Positions 13,201 to 27,589 of a stretch of 64,000 nucleotides of DNA are shown piece by piece. Location: the NCBI GenBank assembly GCA_003993805.1, contig RSEF01000004.1:24764505-24828504 (forward strand). The letters are read 5' to 3'. The notes under the pieces are model-generated. The model was not told where the DNA came from. It saw nothing but the letters and a program-made list of their open reading frames with translations, and made no database searches. Made by a program: the position numbers and the translations under genes. Every line of letters starts with the position of its first letter. Position 1 is the first letter of the stretch. The stretch comes from Himantopus leucocephalus. Lineage: Eukaryota; Chordata; Aves; Charadriiformes; Recurvirostridae.

Positions 13201-16200
13201 TCCACATATATTCTTTTTTGTAATTAGGTGGGTGAGCTAAAATGGGATGAACTACAGTCAAACGCATGGGGAAGGCTGGCACAAATCCTGTGAATTTTAT
13301 CCCTCCTGAGCTTTTGCAATTCCAGATAACCGTTGCTGGCATTCTAAGCACCCCAAACCTTTCAGCATTCAGCCCTATAGTAGCTGTCAGAGTGAGTTAT
13401 ATCAACTGAATAGAGATTTGGAAGGAAAATCTAGTAAACCTATTCCTGAGGGCTGCATAAGATTTTGTGATCACTGTTATTTCATTGCCTGTAAAAAGGT
13501 ACGGACACACCAGAACAAGGCTGTTCCGTTCATTTTTCTCTTGATGCACTCGTTTGCTATTCAACAGCATATCACTACAGTTACTCATGCTATTATTCCA
13601 ACTTCCAGGTTTAAATTGTTCACTTTTCATGCCGTGTATGAATAACTCAGATCTTGACAATACTTCTTTATTTGATTCTAAGCTTGTTTTTCCTTGAAAT
13701 TTTGCTTCTTATTTCTACACAGGAAATGAAAAATCAGCGTAATATATAACATATATTATATGCCCTTAAAGGGTGATAGGAACATATTTTCCTTATGCAC
13801 TTTACCCTAAATGGAACTTCCATTCTTTGTACCCAGTAACTCATAAAAAAAAGGTGGACAAAAAAAATGAGTGTTTTATTGCCATCTCCTACTTTCCCCT
13901 TCATAGAAATGGAGCATGATATGAATTAATCATTTCCTGCATGAAGATTATACAGAAATAAACAAGCTAATCTTATTTTTTCTGATGACCAAAAGGGAAA
14001 ATATCATTCCTAAAAGTAATTCCTCTTCTCATTTTCCAATCAGCTCCTTCAGCAAATACTCTGGATGAAACAGATTGTCTGACAGATCATGAAAAGCACA
14101 TAGGAAGTTGATCATACTTCATAGAAAACATCCTGTCAGCAGCATCCTAATCTTTAAACCTAGTACCTGTTATCTTAAGTGCCCATGGATGTAGCTGCCA
14201 TAACAGCTAAACAAGAAGAAATCTCTATCCACATAGCCAGAACTAAACATACACAGAACTCTACAGATTAAACTTCCTACCCTGAATTTAATCTAGAAGC
14301 AATGAAGCGACTAGACCCATGGGAAGAGCAAGTACCATGTTGCTCATGACCAGTGCAGCTTAAAATACAAGCAGCATTAACTTTTACCACTTAAAATATA
14401 CAGTATAGAATGCAAACTGTAACTTCAGGATAATAATGAACTCATCCAAAAAAACACACTGCAACCCCTCCTAAGGGAGGCCAAAAGACACATTTTCTGT
14501 TACAATATTCAGGTTCAAAAATACAGGTCTACTAGTACAAGATAAAATGAAGAACTTTAATCTAATGAGAAACCTTGAAGTTAGTACATCCCAGAGAAAA
14601 GGAGACCTGATCGTATAACTGCTTCTCTTTTCACGTGTAGAAAAATACCCTTCGCACCTTGGTCCCAACTGTGTTGCATAAAGATCGGGCAAAAAGTCAG
14701 CTCCTCTTTACTATCGTCCTCTGAACTCGCAGACTGTCTCACTTCTTTCTGTACCATTGGGCTATTCCACCCAAAACGTGAAAGAACTCTACAGCATCCG
14801 GAGCACCATATAACTCGAGTGTTTAAACCCATTACAGCTGAGAAAGCAGCTTCTGGCCATTAAACCCACTTCCTTTGCCTCAGAGCTATGGTCAGTCACC
14901 CAAGAAGGCAGAGGAACAGTTTTAGTTTGACAGTTTCAGTTACAAGCTTCTGAATAGCAGCTTTCTGTTGTTTAGGCTGACTTAATGTCTTTTCCATTCG
15001 GTGCTAACTGTTGCCAATTTCACTGTTAAGCATCTGATTCCCACTACTCAGTTTGGGTAACACAGATGCCTCCAGCCTTGTTCCATTCCTGGACTCTTGT
15101 AAATTCCCAGTTTGTACACATGACAGTGTTAAGCACCATATTTCCAAATCACTTTGGGGACTGGCCTGTATGGGCCTACTTTATGGAAGAGAATTGGTGA
15201 TGTCAGCACAGCTAGGAAGGACTCACAGCAACTATATAAAGCCACCAAGGGCTACGGACTGAGGAATTCCCAGAAGATATCAGAAGCAATGTGAACTTCA
15301 ATATGCACATCTATCCTGTGCGTTAAAAGTGTGGAGGGTGCGTAGGACAGATCTGAACCGCATGAGATTTTTTTTTCCCCTCTCCTACAGCATAGTCACA
15401 GTGAGCTTGTGGCCACCTCTTGCTGGCTTGTCAAGTTACACAGTCTCTCCTTTGGTCTGTCATGCACATTTAGGAAGCTGCTTTGGAATGAAATGAGATC
15501 TCTTGAGTTGTAATACAGAAAGCATTCAGAAAAACAAACAAGCAAGCAAACAAAAAAACCCACTTTACATCCATCACTAATGTCACTATCGCCCAACAGA
15601 TCTGTGTCCTAAACAGGATCAGTCACTGAGCAAGGTGTTCTTAACAAACTTGAAGCTGGAAAGCAGAAGAACATTCTAACGAGACCGACTAGAGTTCCTG
15701 AAACAGATAGTTTTGGTATACTTAACTGGTTGGCAGAGATGAAAGGAGGAAAAGGAAGCCTACAGAAGAAAAGCAGAGTTTTTCTTTGAGGGAAAAAAAA
15801 AACCAACAACAGACCAAAAGCAAAGATAGTTAAATTGCAGTGCACAAAACCAAGCTCACAGTTGGTAAGCAATGTGGAGTGGTATGACTAGGTTCACCAT
15901 GTTCCTGCAAACATTGCTAGCTTCCTCACCAAGTTTCAAATGACATTTAGTAAATAAGACACATAATTTTAAAGGCACAAATTTCTTGCCACAGAAACAC
16001 CAACGTGGCAAGAAATAATAATTAGCACAATTATTTTCAGTGCCTTTTTAATAACCCTGTAGTACCAACACTTGTTTTGGAGAACTGTTTTAAGCACTAT
16101 GAGAACAGAACAAGAAAATTCAAAAAAAGACACTTCAAAGAGAGGAAACACAGCAAGTGAACTTTTTTTCTAATCCACCTGGTTTTTAAGGCAGTTGATA

Positions 16201-16701
16201 TTTAGTTTGGAAAATGGCTTCTAAACGCTGCAACATGTACATCTCAAGATGTCATGTAACAAAGACATACTGCAAAAATTGAACACTGCAATTTCCTGGA
16301 GTGCAAGTTAAAGCCAGAAACACAGGCACGGGAAATCATGATTCTGCGTACCAGAAAACGCAAAGTTATGCTAGGAGTTGCAATACTAACTGAACCACCG
16401 TATTGATGGGTCCAAAAGGAAGCCACAAACAATTCCAAACAGAAAGGAAAACAAAAATACTAAAATGAAGTGAAACATTCTTTCCATCTCCAGGACAAAG
16501 CTAACAGGAAAAGCAGATGTGTACGTGTTGGGTTGACTGTGGGTGGACACCAGGCGCCCACAAACCCTGCTCTATCACTCCCCGTCCTCAGCTGGACAGA
16601 GGAGAGAAAATGTAACAAAAAGCTCACGAGTCGAGGTAAGAACAGGGAGACCACTCAGCAGTTACCATCACAGGCAAAACAGACTCGACTTGGGGAAATT
16701 A

Positions 16702-16801
16702 NNNNNNNNNNNNNNNNNNNNNNNNNNNNNNNNNNNNNNNNNNNNNNNNNNNNNNNNNNNNNNNNNNNNNNNNNNNNNNNNNNNNNNNNNNNNNNNNNNN
16801 N
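16702..16801. other. Assembly gap of exactly 100 N inside the LTR-like repeat
   Basis: A run of 100 Ns, a standard placeholder length, so the true missing length is unknown. It falls in the repeat body, which explains the assembly failure. Confidence 0.97.
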
Positions 16802-16896
16802 CCTTCCACGGGGTCCAGTCCTTCAGGAACAGACTGCTCCAGCGCGGGTGCCCCACAGGGTCACAAGTCCTGCCAAGCAAACCTGCCCCAGCATGG

Positions 16897-16979
16897 GCTC
16901 CTCTCTCCATGGGTGCACAGGTCCTGCCACTAGCCTGNGCTCCTCTCTCCATGGGTGCACAGGTCCTGCCACTAGCCTG
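16897..16979 (+). repeat. Exact 41-bp direct duplication separated by a single N
   Basis: Positions 16897-16937 and 16939-16979 are identical (GCTCCTCTCTCCATGGGTGC and onward, ending CACTAGCCTG), with one N at 16938 between them. Perfect identity with an N exactly at the join suggests two contig ends that overlapped but were not merged, not a biological tandem repeat. Confidence 0.85.
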
Positions 16980-19194
16980 CTCCAGCATGGGCTTCCCACA
17001 GGGTCACAGCCTCCTTTGGGCATCCACCTGCTCCAGTGTGGGGTCCCCCACAGGCTGCAGGTGGCTATCTGCTCCACAGTGGACCTCCAGGGGCTGCAGG
17101 GGGAAAGCCTGCCTCACCATGGGGCTTCACCAGCGGCTGCAGGGGAATCTCTGCTCTGGTGCTTGGAGGACCTCCTCCCCCTCCTTCTTCACTGACCTTG
17201 GTGTCTGCAGGGCTGTTTCTCTCACTCCCTCTCCAGCTGCTGTTGCACAGGTTTTTTTCTCCCTTCTTAAGTATGTTCTCACAGATGTGCTACCACCATT
17301 GCTGATGGACTCAGCCTTGACCAGTGGCAGGTCTGTCTTGGAGCCGACTGGCATTGGCTCTATCTGACACAGGGGAAGCTTCTAGCAGCTTCTCACAGAC
17401 GCCACCCCTGTAGCCCCCCTACCACACAAACCCAATACAGTGTAGTAATACTGGAGGCTCTTCAACATGTTGGAATAGGCATATAGTATCCTTGAAAGTA
17501 TATTTATTTGGAATGACTAAGTCATGACTTAATATGATCCACACCTTCCACTACAAACACAAACTAATTGCAACAGTACTGAACAGCCTACAAAAGTGTC
17601 AAAGTTCCTAAAAGTTCTTTGGGTGTTTACAGACATGCTCTTTTCTCATGAAACTCAGGAAATTATTCAGGTTATTAGGTACATGTACCAAGTGTTACTT
17701 TAGACACTGTAGTATCTGAGGCATCCCCATAGGCTGCCAGATGTGCTACAGGACTTCACATTTTCTGGAGCTGCACCTTGAGGTCATGCAGGATAGCGTG
17801 AATATCACAAACTGGGTCTTCGGGTGTACTAACTGCAAGTGAATCTAAAGTGCCTCCAGAAATGAGGAGACTGAAGAATATATTCTCATTTTATCATATT
17901 GAAATAGAAGTAAAGAGAAAAGCTCAAAGAAACAGTAAGTGCTCCACTTGCTAAAAATTCAGTATTTACAGCTCATATGCTTGCTTACTTCTATAGCAGA
18001 AGTTCACTACTGAGTTCCATAAAGTCAAACCAAAATGCATTTTCCTACAAGTGAAAAAGGAGTTAAGAAAAAATGAAAAATTTAAATTTATGCAAAGATT
18101 TTACCAAAGAATAACATCCATGATCAAATGCAAACAAAGGAGGGGAGCAAGCATTATGTTTTTCCTCTTCACCTACAGAAGCACAGTCCAAACCTTTCCT
18201 TTTTTAGCAAAGCTAACAGTTCTGTTAACGTATTTATACTAATTGAAATGGTCTCATAATTTCTGTAAGACTTCCACACTGAATCCTGACAAAGCACTTC
18301 AGAAATATGCTCCATACTTAAAAAAAAGAACAACAGGGTCATACATGAACATGTACTGTAAAGTTTGGAAAAAATATTCTGTGGGTCCAATAGACGCTCA
18401 AACATTTTAGCACTTTTTAGGAATTACTTAATCCCTGCCTCTTTCCATATACAAAAAATTAAATCAGTCTTCCACACTCATACAGAAAAATAAATAATAC
18501 GAACTTTGGATACATTTTTGTTCCTACTACCATTAGCAGAAGCTTGACCATTTATTTGACTGAGCAAAAATAGTCTGGCCTTATTACTCTTGAGTCCCAG
18601 ACTACGGGATCAGGTTGCTGAATACATGAACTAATCCGATTAGTCAATAAAAAGCCTGAATGACTTTCCAGTCATGACTTTTCAGAATTTCAGCATGATC
18701 TACTCTCACCAAATGAAAGCAAATGGGGCAGATGTAAGGCTGCGAGTGAAATTAAAACCACACTTATACTGCAATTTATAATGTATAGTGACTCATATTT
18801 TCATCTATTTCCTGATCCCTCAAATCCATCTAGTCTTTAAATATAATAAAATTATATGATTATGTTTCCAGGTATTCGTTTAAAATGACTTCAAAAGTTT
18901 AAAGCTGTGTATAAATCTGGTCAACTAATATTTGTTGATTGAGCAATTATTTAAATTAATATAAATGAATTTTCCTAACATTGTCCTTTTTTTTTCCCTT
19001 ACACTTTATCATAACAAAAAAGGGCAAGAAATTATCTTCCTGCTTCCAAAACCTAAAAGTTACTTTCCCCCCTTCCTGCATCAGGACAAAACTAAAATTA
19101 CTGAGATTTTTTTCACCAAGAATTAATCGAGGCAGGAAAAATGAAGAAGAGTGACAGATGGAGAAGGAGACTGATGTCAAAACAAAAATGGCCC

Positions 19195-19318
19195 AGCACT
19201 AAGGGCATTCAGCTGGAAAGTGAAAGACGAAGGGTTAAATTCAGGTCCTCTGCCTGACATGGACAAGATATGAAATCACTGGGTTAAATACTGGACGATT
19301 CTCCTAACCACTGTAATT
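19195..19318. repeat. Decayed palindromic dispersed repeat (MITE- or SINE-like)
   Basis: The segment runs from CACTAAGGGCATTCAGCTGG to CTCCTAACCACTG. Its two ends are partly complementary (CACTAAGGGCATTCAG against CTCCTAACCACTG, and GGGTTAAATTC against GGGTTAAATAC in related contexts). The wording AGCTGGAAAGTG..GGTTAAATTCAGGTCC and CTAACCACTG resembles a palindromic interspersed repeat common in reptiles and birds. The copy is old and strongly diverged. Family not determined. Confidence 0.4.
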
Positions 19319-22225
19319 CCAGTGTGGATCAATCCTACTTCTGCTATAAGTAATATCGCTGTAGCTTATGTAAGTATGAGCTTGGCATGCACTAGCCATG
19401 CAAATTATCTACCCTGCTTTCCAAATATCACACCTGGAATAAACTCCCTGATATCAGTACCTCTGCACAGGGCACAATCATGTAGGAAAGGTTTGCTGCT
19501 TACGAGATCCCACACATGTACCAAAAACTCCCTCTGAGACTGTACTATTGAAGTGTTATGGAATTTCCCAAATTCATACGAAGCAAAAACAAAGAAAAAA
19601 AAAATCAGCCTTTTGATTCTGAAGACATTTTGTCAAAAACAACTCATAACTACTATCAGGGAGGAACATTTTTAGCAAGCTAATCCTCAACACCCTCAAT
19701 TTCAAAGATTTATGAGATTATTGAACAAATTACTCTGACTTGCTCAGAGCTGTACAGTCTATTTCATTAGCATACATTTGCAGATATTCTGAGATAGCTT
19801 ACACATATACAAGGGAATGCAACACATTCAAGTATTTTAGATCCACATTACATGGGATGGTAAACCACGTTAGCCTTTTCATTTTATGGATATAGACCAG
19901 AGTCCTACAACTACCAAATACACTCATAAAAAGCAGAAAACCAAAGAAAATAAAACAAATCCTTTCTCCAGGCTGCAAAGCAGTTGCAAAACTGTTCTGC
20001 TGAGCTCTCCAGCCCTGTTGCTGACACGAACTCTGAAAGCAGTCTTCTCCGTATAGATGACGAGAAAATCTCCACATTACCTAACAGATTGCTGTTTAAA
20101 TTATCTATCATATCGAGGGCTTAGAAAGAATCTGTTATTTGTAATTTTCAAAGTGTGTGAAAGAAAATCAGCTCACACCATCTGCAATAAGCAGAGGCAT
20201 CTTTTCCACCCCAAGTCATGTTTTTAAACTTTTAAACACATTTATACTGAGATTAAATTACAGTGGTATGACAGCCTTATCCGCAGCAGCCTGAAAAATT
20301 GCAGCATCAAATCACTGCAATATTAACTACCTGAAATTGAGATTAAACTGAATAGGTGGAATAGCATAGCAAGCATGTGTTCATATATCTATTTTGAACA
20401 TTTCATATAATTACCTACTGGCCCTTACCGAGCTCTGAAACTCTTCTACCAGTTGTGTGAGTATGCATTTATGAGTCAGGGCCAACATGAACACTTTACA
20501 GAATTTTGTCCTACTCTTGTCCAGTGGAAAAATCATTCGAATAAAATATGTCCATTTTAAAACACAAATAGCAGAGTATGCTTTCTTTTCAGCAGTGAAA
20601 CGCAAGCACATTTACCTTCTGTAGTTAAGTAATGAAGATACCATTTTCATGTGCAATAAAGCCCAGTAAGTCATTCATGGACTAGCTGAAGTGATTGGTA
20701 ATTCAATTACAGACTTAGCACCCCAAGCATACAAAAGCAATCACATACTGATTTAAGTTAATGAATACAGACCTGAATATCCTTCCTCTGATACCAAATA
20801 AAATAGTAGATTAGAGTTGAAATAAGACATCTCTTGTGCTTGATTCCGTCACCTTTAGCTGAACCGCACGTAACATTTCAACCCTCAAAAAAATCCTATT
20901 AATTTCTTAGAGTCAGGTTTGGGAGCAGGTGGTGGGAAGCAGTAGTAGCTGCAGCTGAACCACACCTCCTTGCAGAATCATAATGAATATCTTTTTCTTG
21001 TAATTTTTTTTTACACTCTTATAAAGTGACTAGCCATAGGTAAATGCATTAAGTACCTGTACATTAAATCACATACAGAACAGACATGTTAACTCTCTAT
21101 ATTAATTTCCCAAATGGGAACTTCAGGGAGAAAAAGGTAATCTCCCCATAAACTGCCTGATGTCTTTAAACAATGAAAGAGAAAAGAAGAAAAAAAAATA
21201 ATCAAAGGTCTGTTATGGAATAATTGTTAAACAAGGGGGCACAGCAGGGTTGCATTAGAAAATCAAAAATGTTCTATGGAGGGCCCAGAGACAGATAGAT
21301 AAAGAAAAGTAAATAGTATTTCAAAAGACATCTATACGACTCTGTAACTGCAAGCAAGTAAGTATTTTAAGCAGAGTTATTGATTTTAGGTGCAATATGA
21401 ATTTGTTCAACCTGTGGTTATTTAAAACCTGCTTTTACTCCTTACTGTTGATCTGTTTTACAATGTGCATTCACTATGTTTGTCTGATGCTTTTATTCAC
21501 TCCTTACTGTTTATCCATAAAGAATTCATTATCGGAAAGACTTATTCATTTAAATCAAAATCCTTCTTCAATTTTAACAAGTTTACATCTAGTATGTACT
21601 TGCAGTCAATGCAGATTTTTTTAATTAACTTATTAAAGGAAAACATTAAGGTTTCAAAACAAAATAATAATGATGCTCCACAAAGCTGCATATGTTGTAT
21701 AAAAACATGGAGACTTTTGCCCTATACCTTTTCAGAAATCTAGATGGGAAAAGGAATTAATCCCTTGTCTACAGTCTTCTAGAAGTAGGTGGCACTGTAT
21801 TCATGCTCTGATAAATGCGATGATCAGTTACAAAATAATGGAAAAATCTTCATTTTAGAAATGAAAGTTCCAGTTAATTGTCATACGAGAAGCCCACTCA
21901 CATACACGTATCTAGACAGTTTGATATATACAACTAAATTTTTTACCTATTCAAGTACCTTTTCAGTGTTACTTTCAGTCTGACCTGACATTCCTTGGCT
22001 TCCATTGTAGTGACACTGGCTCCAGAATACGGGCATGAACCTTCAATATAAAAAAATCAGTAATTCATGCACTCAATTCACAGCGTGAGAACACTGACTT
22101 AAAGTGATAAATTATCTTACTAGTAAGAGCTCTGAGATAATTCTCTACAGAAAATGAATTGTAGGGTTTAATCCATGTCCTGTTTTTTATTTATGTAACA
22201 TTTAAAATAAACTGCTGTTCACTAT

Positions 22226-22300
22226 ATAGGTATGTATGTATATTTAAATACAGGTGTGTGTATAAACACATACATATATACACACGTTTATGTTTACTGG
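22226..22300. repeat. TA/TG/CA-rich low-complexity microsatellite
   Basis: Interrupted TATG, TG and ACATA runs form a degenerate alternating purine-pyrimidine stretch. No coding content. Confidence 0.6.
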
Positions 22301-25300
22301 AGGTTATTTCGTCCTTTAGTTTCGTAAAATTTAGTCCTACAAGCACATATTAGAGAATTATTAATTTAAAATTTTATTTTCCTTGAGCAAATAGTTTTTT
22401 TACAATTTAATCACATTTTCACAGAAGGATGCCTGATAAATTAAATATGCTGATTATCTTTATTTTCTACATAATGGTAATAGAATAGTCTTTACCTGTT
22501 TAATGCATTTTCAAACTAATAACATATTCCCAGTTATTATATACTTCCCTAGTAATTATCAACTGTTCAAAAAGAATTATTTATCTGTTAAACATGCCTT
22601 GATTCTCAAAAATATTTTAATCATGAGAAGCTCGATAAAGGAACTAAAGAAATCGGTAGTTACAGTATCACTTAATGCAGTGGCCCTTGGCTTAGGGTCT
22701 GTCACACACCCTGGATAGTACAGTCCGCCTTACGTACACAAGGAGTTAAGTACATCCCCAGCTATGTGCATTCAATAGTCCTATCAAAGTCAGTGTACAT
22801 TAAACCTTTCAGTAGCATAAAGAGAAAAAAAGGTACTATGTTTTCTTATCTTAAATATGAATAAAAGCATATATAAACTTATGAATATATTGAAGAGACT
22901 GACTGATAATATTGGTTGATTTAAGAGCTCGATTGGTATGTTTAAGGCTTCATTGATATACAGCTCACAAACTGCTATTAAATATAACTCACTTCAAGCC
23001 TTTTAAGAGTAAAATATATATTCATACTATGTTCAAAACTGCATGGTATTTTTTTTATTTCAGATATATGGACAAAATTAATGCAATAATCACATAATAA
23101 AAATCTGAAGAGTCAAGTAGCCAAGCCAAAACTGTCGTATTTTTATCTGCCCACATTCTGGATCACGGCTCTGTGAAAACGCTCTGTGAGCCAGGAGCAA
23201 AGATGCACAGCAGGGAGAGCACTGTCACACAATAAATACCCCAGGTTTCTTTACGAATAACTCTCAGGAGTAGAAGAACATTTAAAGTTTGCCACAGAGC
23301 TTGATTTTGAGAGGAGAAATATTTTGAGAGCATCAAAAGCACCAGAGTTCCTATTGAAAGCTACATCCTGGCTTTATTGTATCATTTTACTACAGAAACC
23401 CATCTGATCTTGTTCATTTTAATTACAAGGGGGTACAGAACCTATTTCACATCTGCTCACAAAGCCTGAGAAATGTTTTATAGTGAAAAGGAAGTAAGAA
23501 GGACCAGGAACACTAATGAACTGAAACATCAGCATTTCATAAATTCCTCCTTTCCTTCAAAATCATTTCTAATCATTTATTGTGAAATATATTTGGGCTT
23601 GGTCCACAGTAATTTTAATTCAAATAAGCACATCTAAATTTCTCCCACCTTTACCACTACAGGATAGGGTTTTTTTTGCTTATTCTTTAATCATTTTGCC
23701 AGCAGTATGCTGAATGCTATTTCTTTAAGAATGCAATCTAAAGCATTATATTCCAAAATGGCTGGGGAAACCTTTGCCATGACTCCCAGGTTGCAACACG
23801 CTAGATATTCATAGGTTTCCAAAGCTGCTGGTTGAAGATACAATGAAAGGATGTAAGGTTTATGCATGAATCAGCATCCCCTTGCCATAATGTCATTGTG
23901 CAGTGATCCCTGCAGAGCTGTAAGACCTGATTTAAAACAGAAATGCTTAACACTGGCTCTTGAGCCAGCAGGATTAAACATCCAAGATCGTGCATATATT
24001 ACCCCTGTGCTGAAACTAGTAGATGAAAAACTTGTTACAGTTATGGAGGTTTTATAGTACTCCATATGAAACCTCTCTTTAGGTGACTCCAATATCCTTC
24101 CAGTGAAAAAATATTTGAGTACATAATACAACTATCCCTGTTTGGGTCAGTGGATTTAAGAGGAAAGGATGTCATCTTCACCAGTTTCATCTTTTCTTGT
24201 TTTGAAGAAAAAATCTGGTGTCGCTGATGGTCAGCACTTCTCCAATTAGTCTAGACTCAATTACGCTGTGCTGAAGGACAATAAAGTCCAGTGGTTTGGA
24301 TACCTTCCAATTCCGCCCTATGAATTACCTGCAGTGCTGTACCTCTGCCCCAGCTGTTAAAAACCAAAAGGGTTCTGTTAAAGTGAACCGCTTTGTTAAC
24401 ATTTGCCTGTACCATCTAGATTGTAATCCTCTGAATCGCCAAGAATTCTCAAAGAGGGCTAAATCTAGCCCATTTCTCTTGAAGGACATAACAGTAGTCA
24501 TGGCAGTGAACGTTTCTCTTAATTGTGCCATCAGCCTGAAGAAAGACTGCACCATCTCTCACTCAAAACCATTAAGCCTGCTAGTGACACTGACTTGCAA
24601 GGTGTCAAACTGCAATTAGATTCCAACAGCTACTCCTGATGACCTGTCAACACAGCTTCGAACAAGACTTTCAACAGTCCAACAACCTGAAATGACTATT
24701 TGTTATGGATCTATTACATGAGTTAAGGCTATCTACGCACAGAGTCTCCATTCCTCCTCTGCTACACACATCTTCTGGTCACCTTTAAACGTCTGAGAAG
24801 CCTTACACCATTTCAAACATCCCTCAGTGGTACATGACCACCGTCTCCTCTTTTCTGGAAGTTTAGGAGCCTAATTTAAAAGGAGCACCAGCAATACAAC
24901 TCATTAATCTAAAAACTGTTTGCTCCACCAACGAACTCTTGAGCAAGTGCTGATAGTAAGTCTGAAGATTCCTTTAGACAGTTTAACAGTGGGGTTTTGT
25001 TTGTCCATTTTTAAAGCACATGGAATGGTATGCTCCCGTTTCCCTCAGTTCCTATGGGGCGGGAGGGAGGTAGGCAGAGCCCAGCAGGGCTGCTGGGGCG
25101 CACAGCCGCACACCGTGCCTCCTGCACCATCGCCCAGAGCTTCTGCAGCCTGAGAATGGGCTGGTTTGGGGTTTTTAAATCAAAAGCTGAAATATTTCAG
25201 TTGTCAATTTTAGAAAATTTCTTTGTTATTCTTAGGGCAGAAAAAGGTCATTACTTCTATAGTGGCAAAAGCCTGCTACTACATTTCTGTGAAGGAAAAT

Positions 25301-27396
25301 CACCTTGCTGGAGTGAAATACCTGGGTAAATACTGAACCATTTTCAGTTTCATATTATCCTACATTTCTGTGACCTTCTTTTACACCTGCATTGTTTAAC
25401 TGTTGATAGTGTTGGTTTTGGACACAGGTTCTTTGTATGCTATTCTGAAAAAAAACCCCGAAACACCAACCTGCAGACTTTTCAATACTTCAAATGCGAA
25501 CAAGCATAAAGGGGACAAAAAAAGACAGATCCTCCTTAACCATTTGTGCACGCAGTGCTCTGCAATCAACTACTAAATTCTGCTTCTTATATGGGAAATA
25601 CTTGTCTTCAGAACCCCTTGCTCTCCAATCAAACCTTTCTTGGAAGGTAATCAAGGAAATACTATACGTATTTTTAGCATATGCTTCACTAGTCAATTAA
25701 ATCCAATTGACAAGATAACTTGACTAAACCATCAGTGGTGATTGAGGTGACGAAAAAGCAAGTCCATGTTCACGTCTTAATTTGGTGCTCTTCAAACTGC
25801 TTGAAAATTGAAGCCTTGGACAAGGTTCAGGCAAAGGGAAACCTGAAACGTGGACAGCATCTCCCATCTGCTGGAAATCTCAAAGTCCATCACTGCAGTC
25901 TACAGCCTACACATGTCATCTGAGTATTCTAAGAGTTCTCCAAGGAACAGAGCTAAGCTCAAGAACAAGGCAGATGCATGACACAAACACCGATAAAAAG
26001 CTTGATGGGGCTGGAGAAAAATATGGATCCTTTACTTTCTGAAAGACCGGGTGGCTACACCTGTCTCTAGTACTAGTAGAGAAAAAAAAATATTCTGGCG
26101 TTTTACACAAATTATTTTCAGGATTTCGTTGACTTCACAGAACTGAGAAACACAGAAAGACCAGCCACATTTTTGCAGAATGCCATCTAGACCACTACAC
26201 AACCCCTAACTTCACCGACGGTCCCAGTAACACATACTGCAAATACCACCCACATGCAGTTCTGGTTGCTGGAAACCCGCGTTGCCTAAGAAAGGAAGAA
26301 CTCCCCAAGCAGCTTGCAAAGGTCAGCAAAGTAGCCTTAGTGGGGCTGGTTACGTGCTCTGACCTTTATTGACTTCAGCTATGTGTGCTCTACCCTCCTA
26401 CATGCCCCTGAAAGCTCCTTGGGTTGCGCTCTTGCACCACCTATCCCAACCTCTGTGCCGAGACGCCCCTCTTCAGCACCACCACGCCTACCACAACGTA
26501 CCTAGACCAGGGAAATAAATACTTATTTTTTAAAAAGTCGCCACTGGAGGCAAATTGCTCTCGCTGACAGCTAACCTCCAGACTCGGTGCCCCTTACGGC
26601 TCGTCCCCGGCAGGGACGGGGAAACGCCTCGGGGGAGCGCGGCACAGGGCGGCCGAGGAGCCGCCGCCGGGCGGGAGCGGCGGGCGCGGCCCCAGAGCGG
26701 TCGTCTCCCCCCCCGCTCCTCCGCGCCGCTGCGGGACCCCCGTTTTCGCCCGGCGGGGCGGCGGGGCAGCCCCCAACACCCCTCCTGGAGGCTCCGGGAG
26801 CGGCTGCCTCACGCTCACAGCTCCCACCGCAGCCCCTTTGCGGCAGCTGCCCCTCCGACCGCACGCCTGACGGCCCGACGCCCCTCGCCCGGCCGAGCCC
26901 TCCCCCGCCAGCCGCGCCGCTCCGCGGGGTCAAACTGCACCAAACGCCGGGCTGCTGCCGGGGAGGGGGGGCAGCCACCCCGCGGCGGGCAGAAGCAGAC
27001 ATCACTGAGGGACACACACCCCACACCCACACAAAAAAAGGGCTCCTCTCTTCGCGCTGCACAGCCCCGCGGCACGCGTGGGGCCGGGCCCGGCCTCGCC
27101 GGAGGCGGAGCCGGGGCAAACCCCCGCCGGCCCGCCCGCGCAGCCCGCCGACGGGCGACGCCTGGCCGCCACAGGCGAGGGGGCGGCGGGCGCCCGGCAA
27201 GGCAGAGGGGGAGGCGAGAGGGCGGCGGGCGGGCAGGCCCCGGGCCCACCCCCCACCCCCGCCACAAGCCGGGCGGGGAGATGGACGGACCCCGCAGCGC
27301 CGCGCGGCGTAAAATGGCTGATCGCCCCCGCGCCCCCCTAAACAGCGGCCGGGATGGGGGGGGGGGGGCCGCCGGTTAACGGGAAGTCTCCGCAGC

Positions 27397-27412
27397 CGCC
27401 TTATATAAGGCG
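27397..27412. promoter_or_regulatory. 16-bp palindrome containing a TATA box in GRIA2 intron 2
   Basis: The sequence CGCCTTATATAAGGCG is a perfect inverted repeat with a TATATAA core inside otherwise GC-rich island DNA, 300 bp downstream of exon 2. It could serve as a TATA box on either strand. It also resembles a stretched CArG box (CC, eight A/T, GG, instead of six). Function is inference. Confidence 0.4.
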
Positions 27413-27589
27413 TGGGGAGAGCCGCCGGCGGGAGGGCATGGGGGGTGGGGCGACAGGAACCGTTTCAAACCACCGCGAGGGCGGCGCACGGAGACCCCGC
27501 GCCCCGTTTCCCTCGGGCGCTCCCGCACCTGCTCGGCGGCGGCGCGGCGCAGCGCCGCCCCCCCATCCCGCACCGCACCGCACACACAC

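Larger units (their letters stand above)
16525..17439 (-). mobile_element. Avian LTR-like retroelement repeat (probable solo LTR), interrupted by a gap
   Basis: The left end begins TGTTGGGTTGAC and the right end finishes AACCCAATACA, so the element has TG...CA type ends. I recognise the body as a high-copy avian dispersed repeat with tandem units built on CTGCTCCAGC..GGG. On the minus strand it carries a TTAAGAAGG promoter-like box near 17265, which is why I place it on that strand. Possible 6-bp target duplications are GTGTAC (16519-16524) and GTGTAG (17440-17445), with one mismatch. The internal 100-N gap hides the middle. Long open frames crossing this segment are artefacts of the repeat and the Ns. 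There are no gag, pol or env remnants. The class assignment is from memory, not from a search. Confidence 0.65.

Noticed and set aside
12807..13205. 132-codon minus-strand frame
   Set aside because: No recognisable domain, no splice-compatible relation to GRIA2, and chance frames of this size are expected in 27 kb of intron.
16470..17367. Open frames of 240-274 codons on the plus strand
   Set aside because: They pass through the 100-N gap and repetitive LTR-like units; the translation is repeat-derived.
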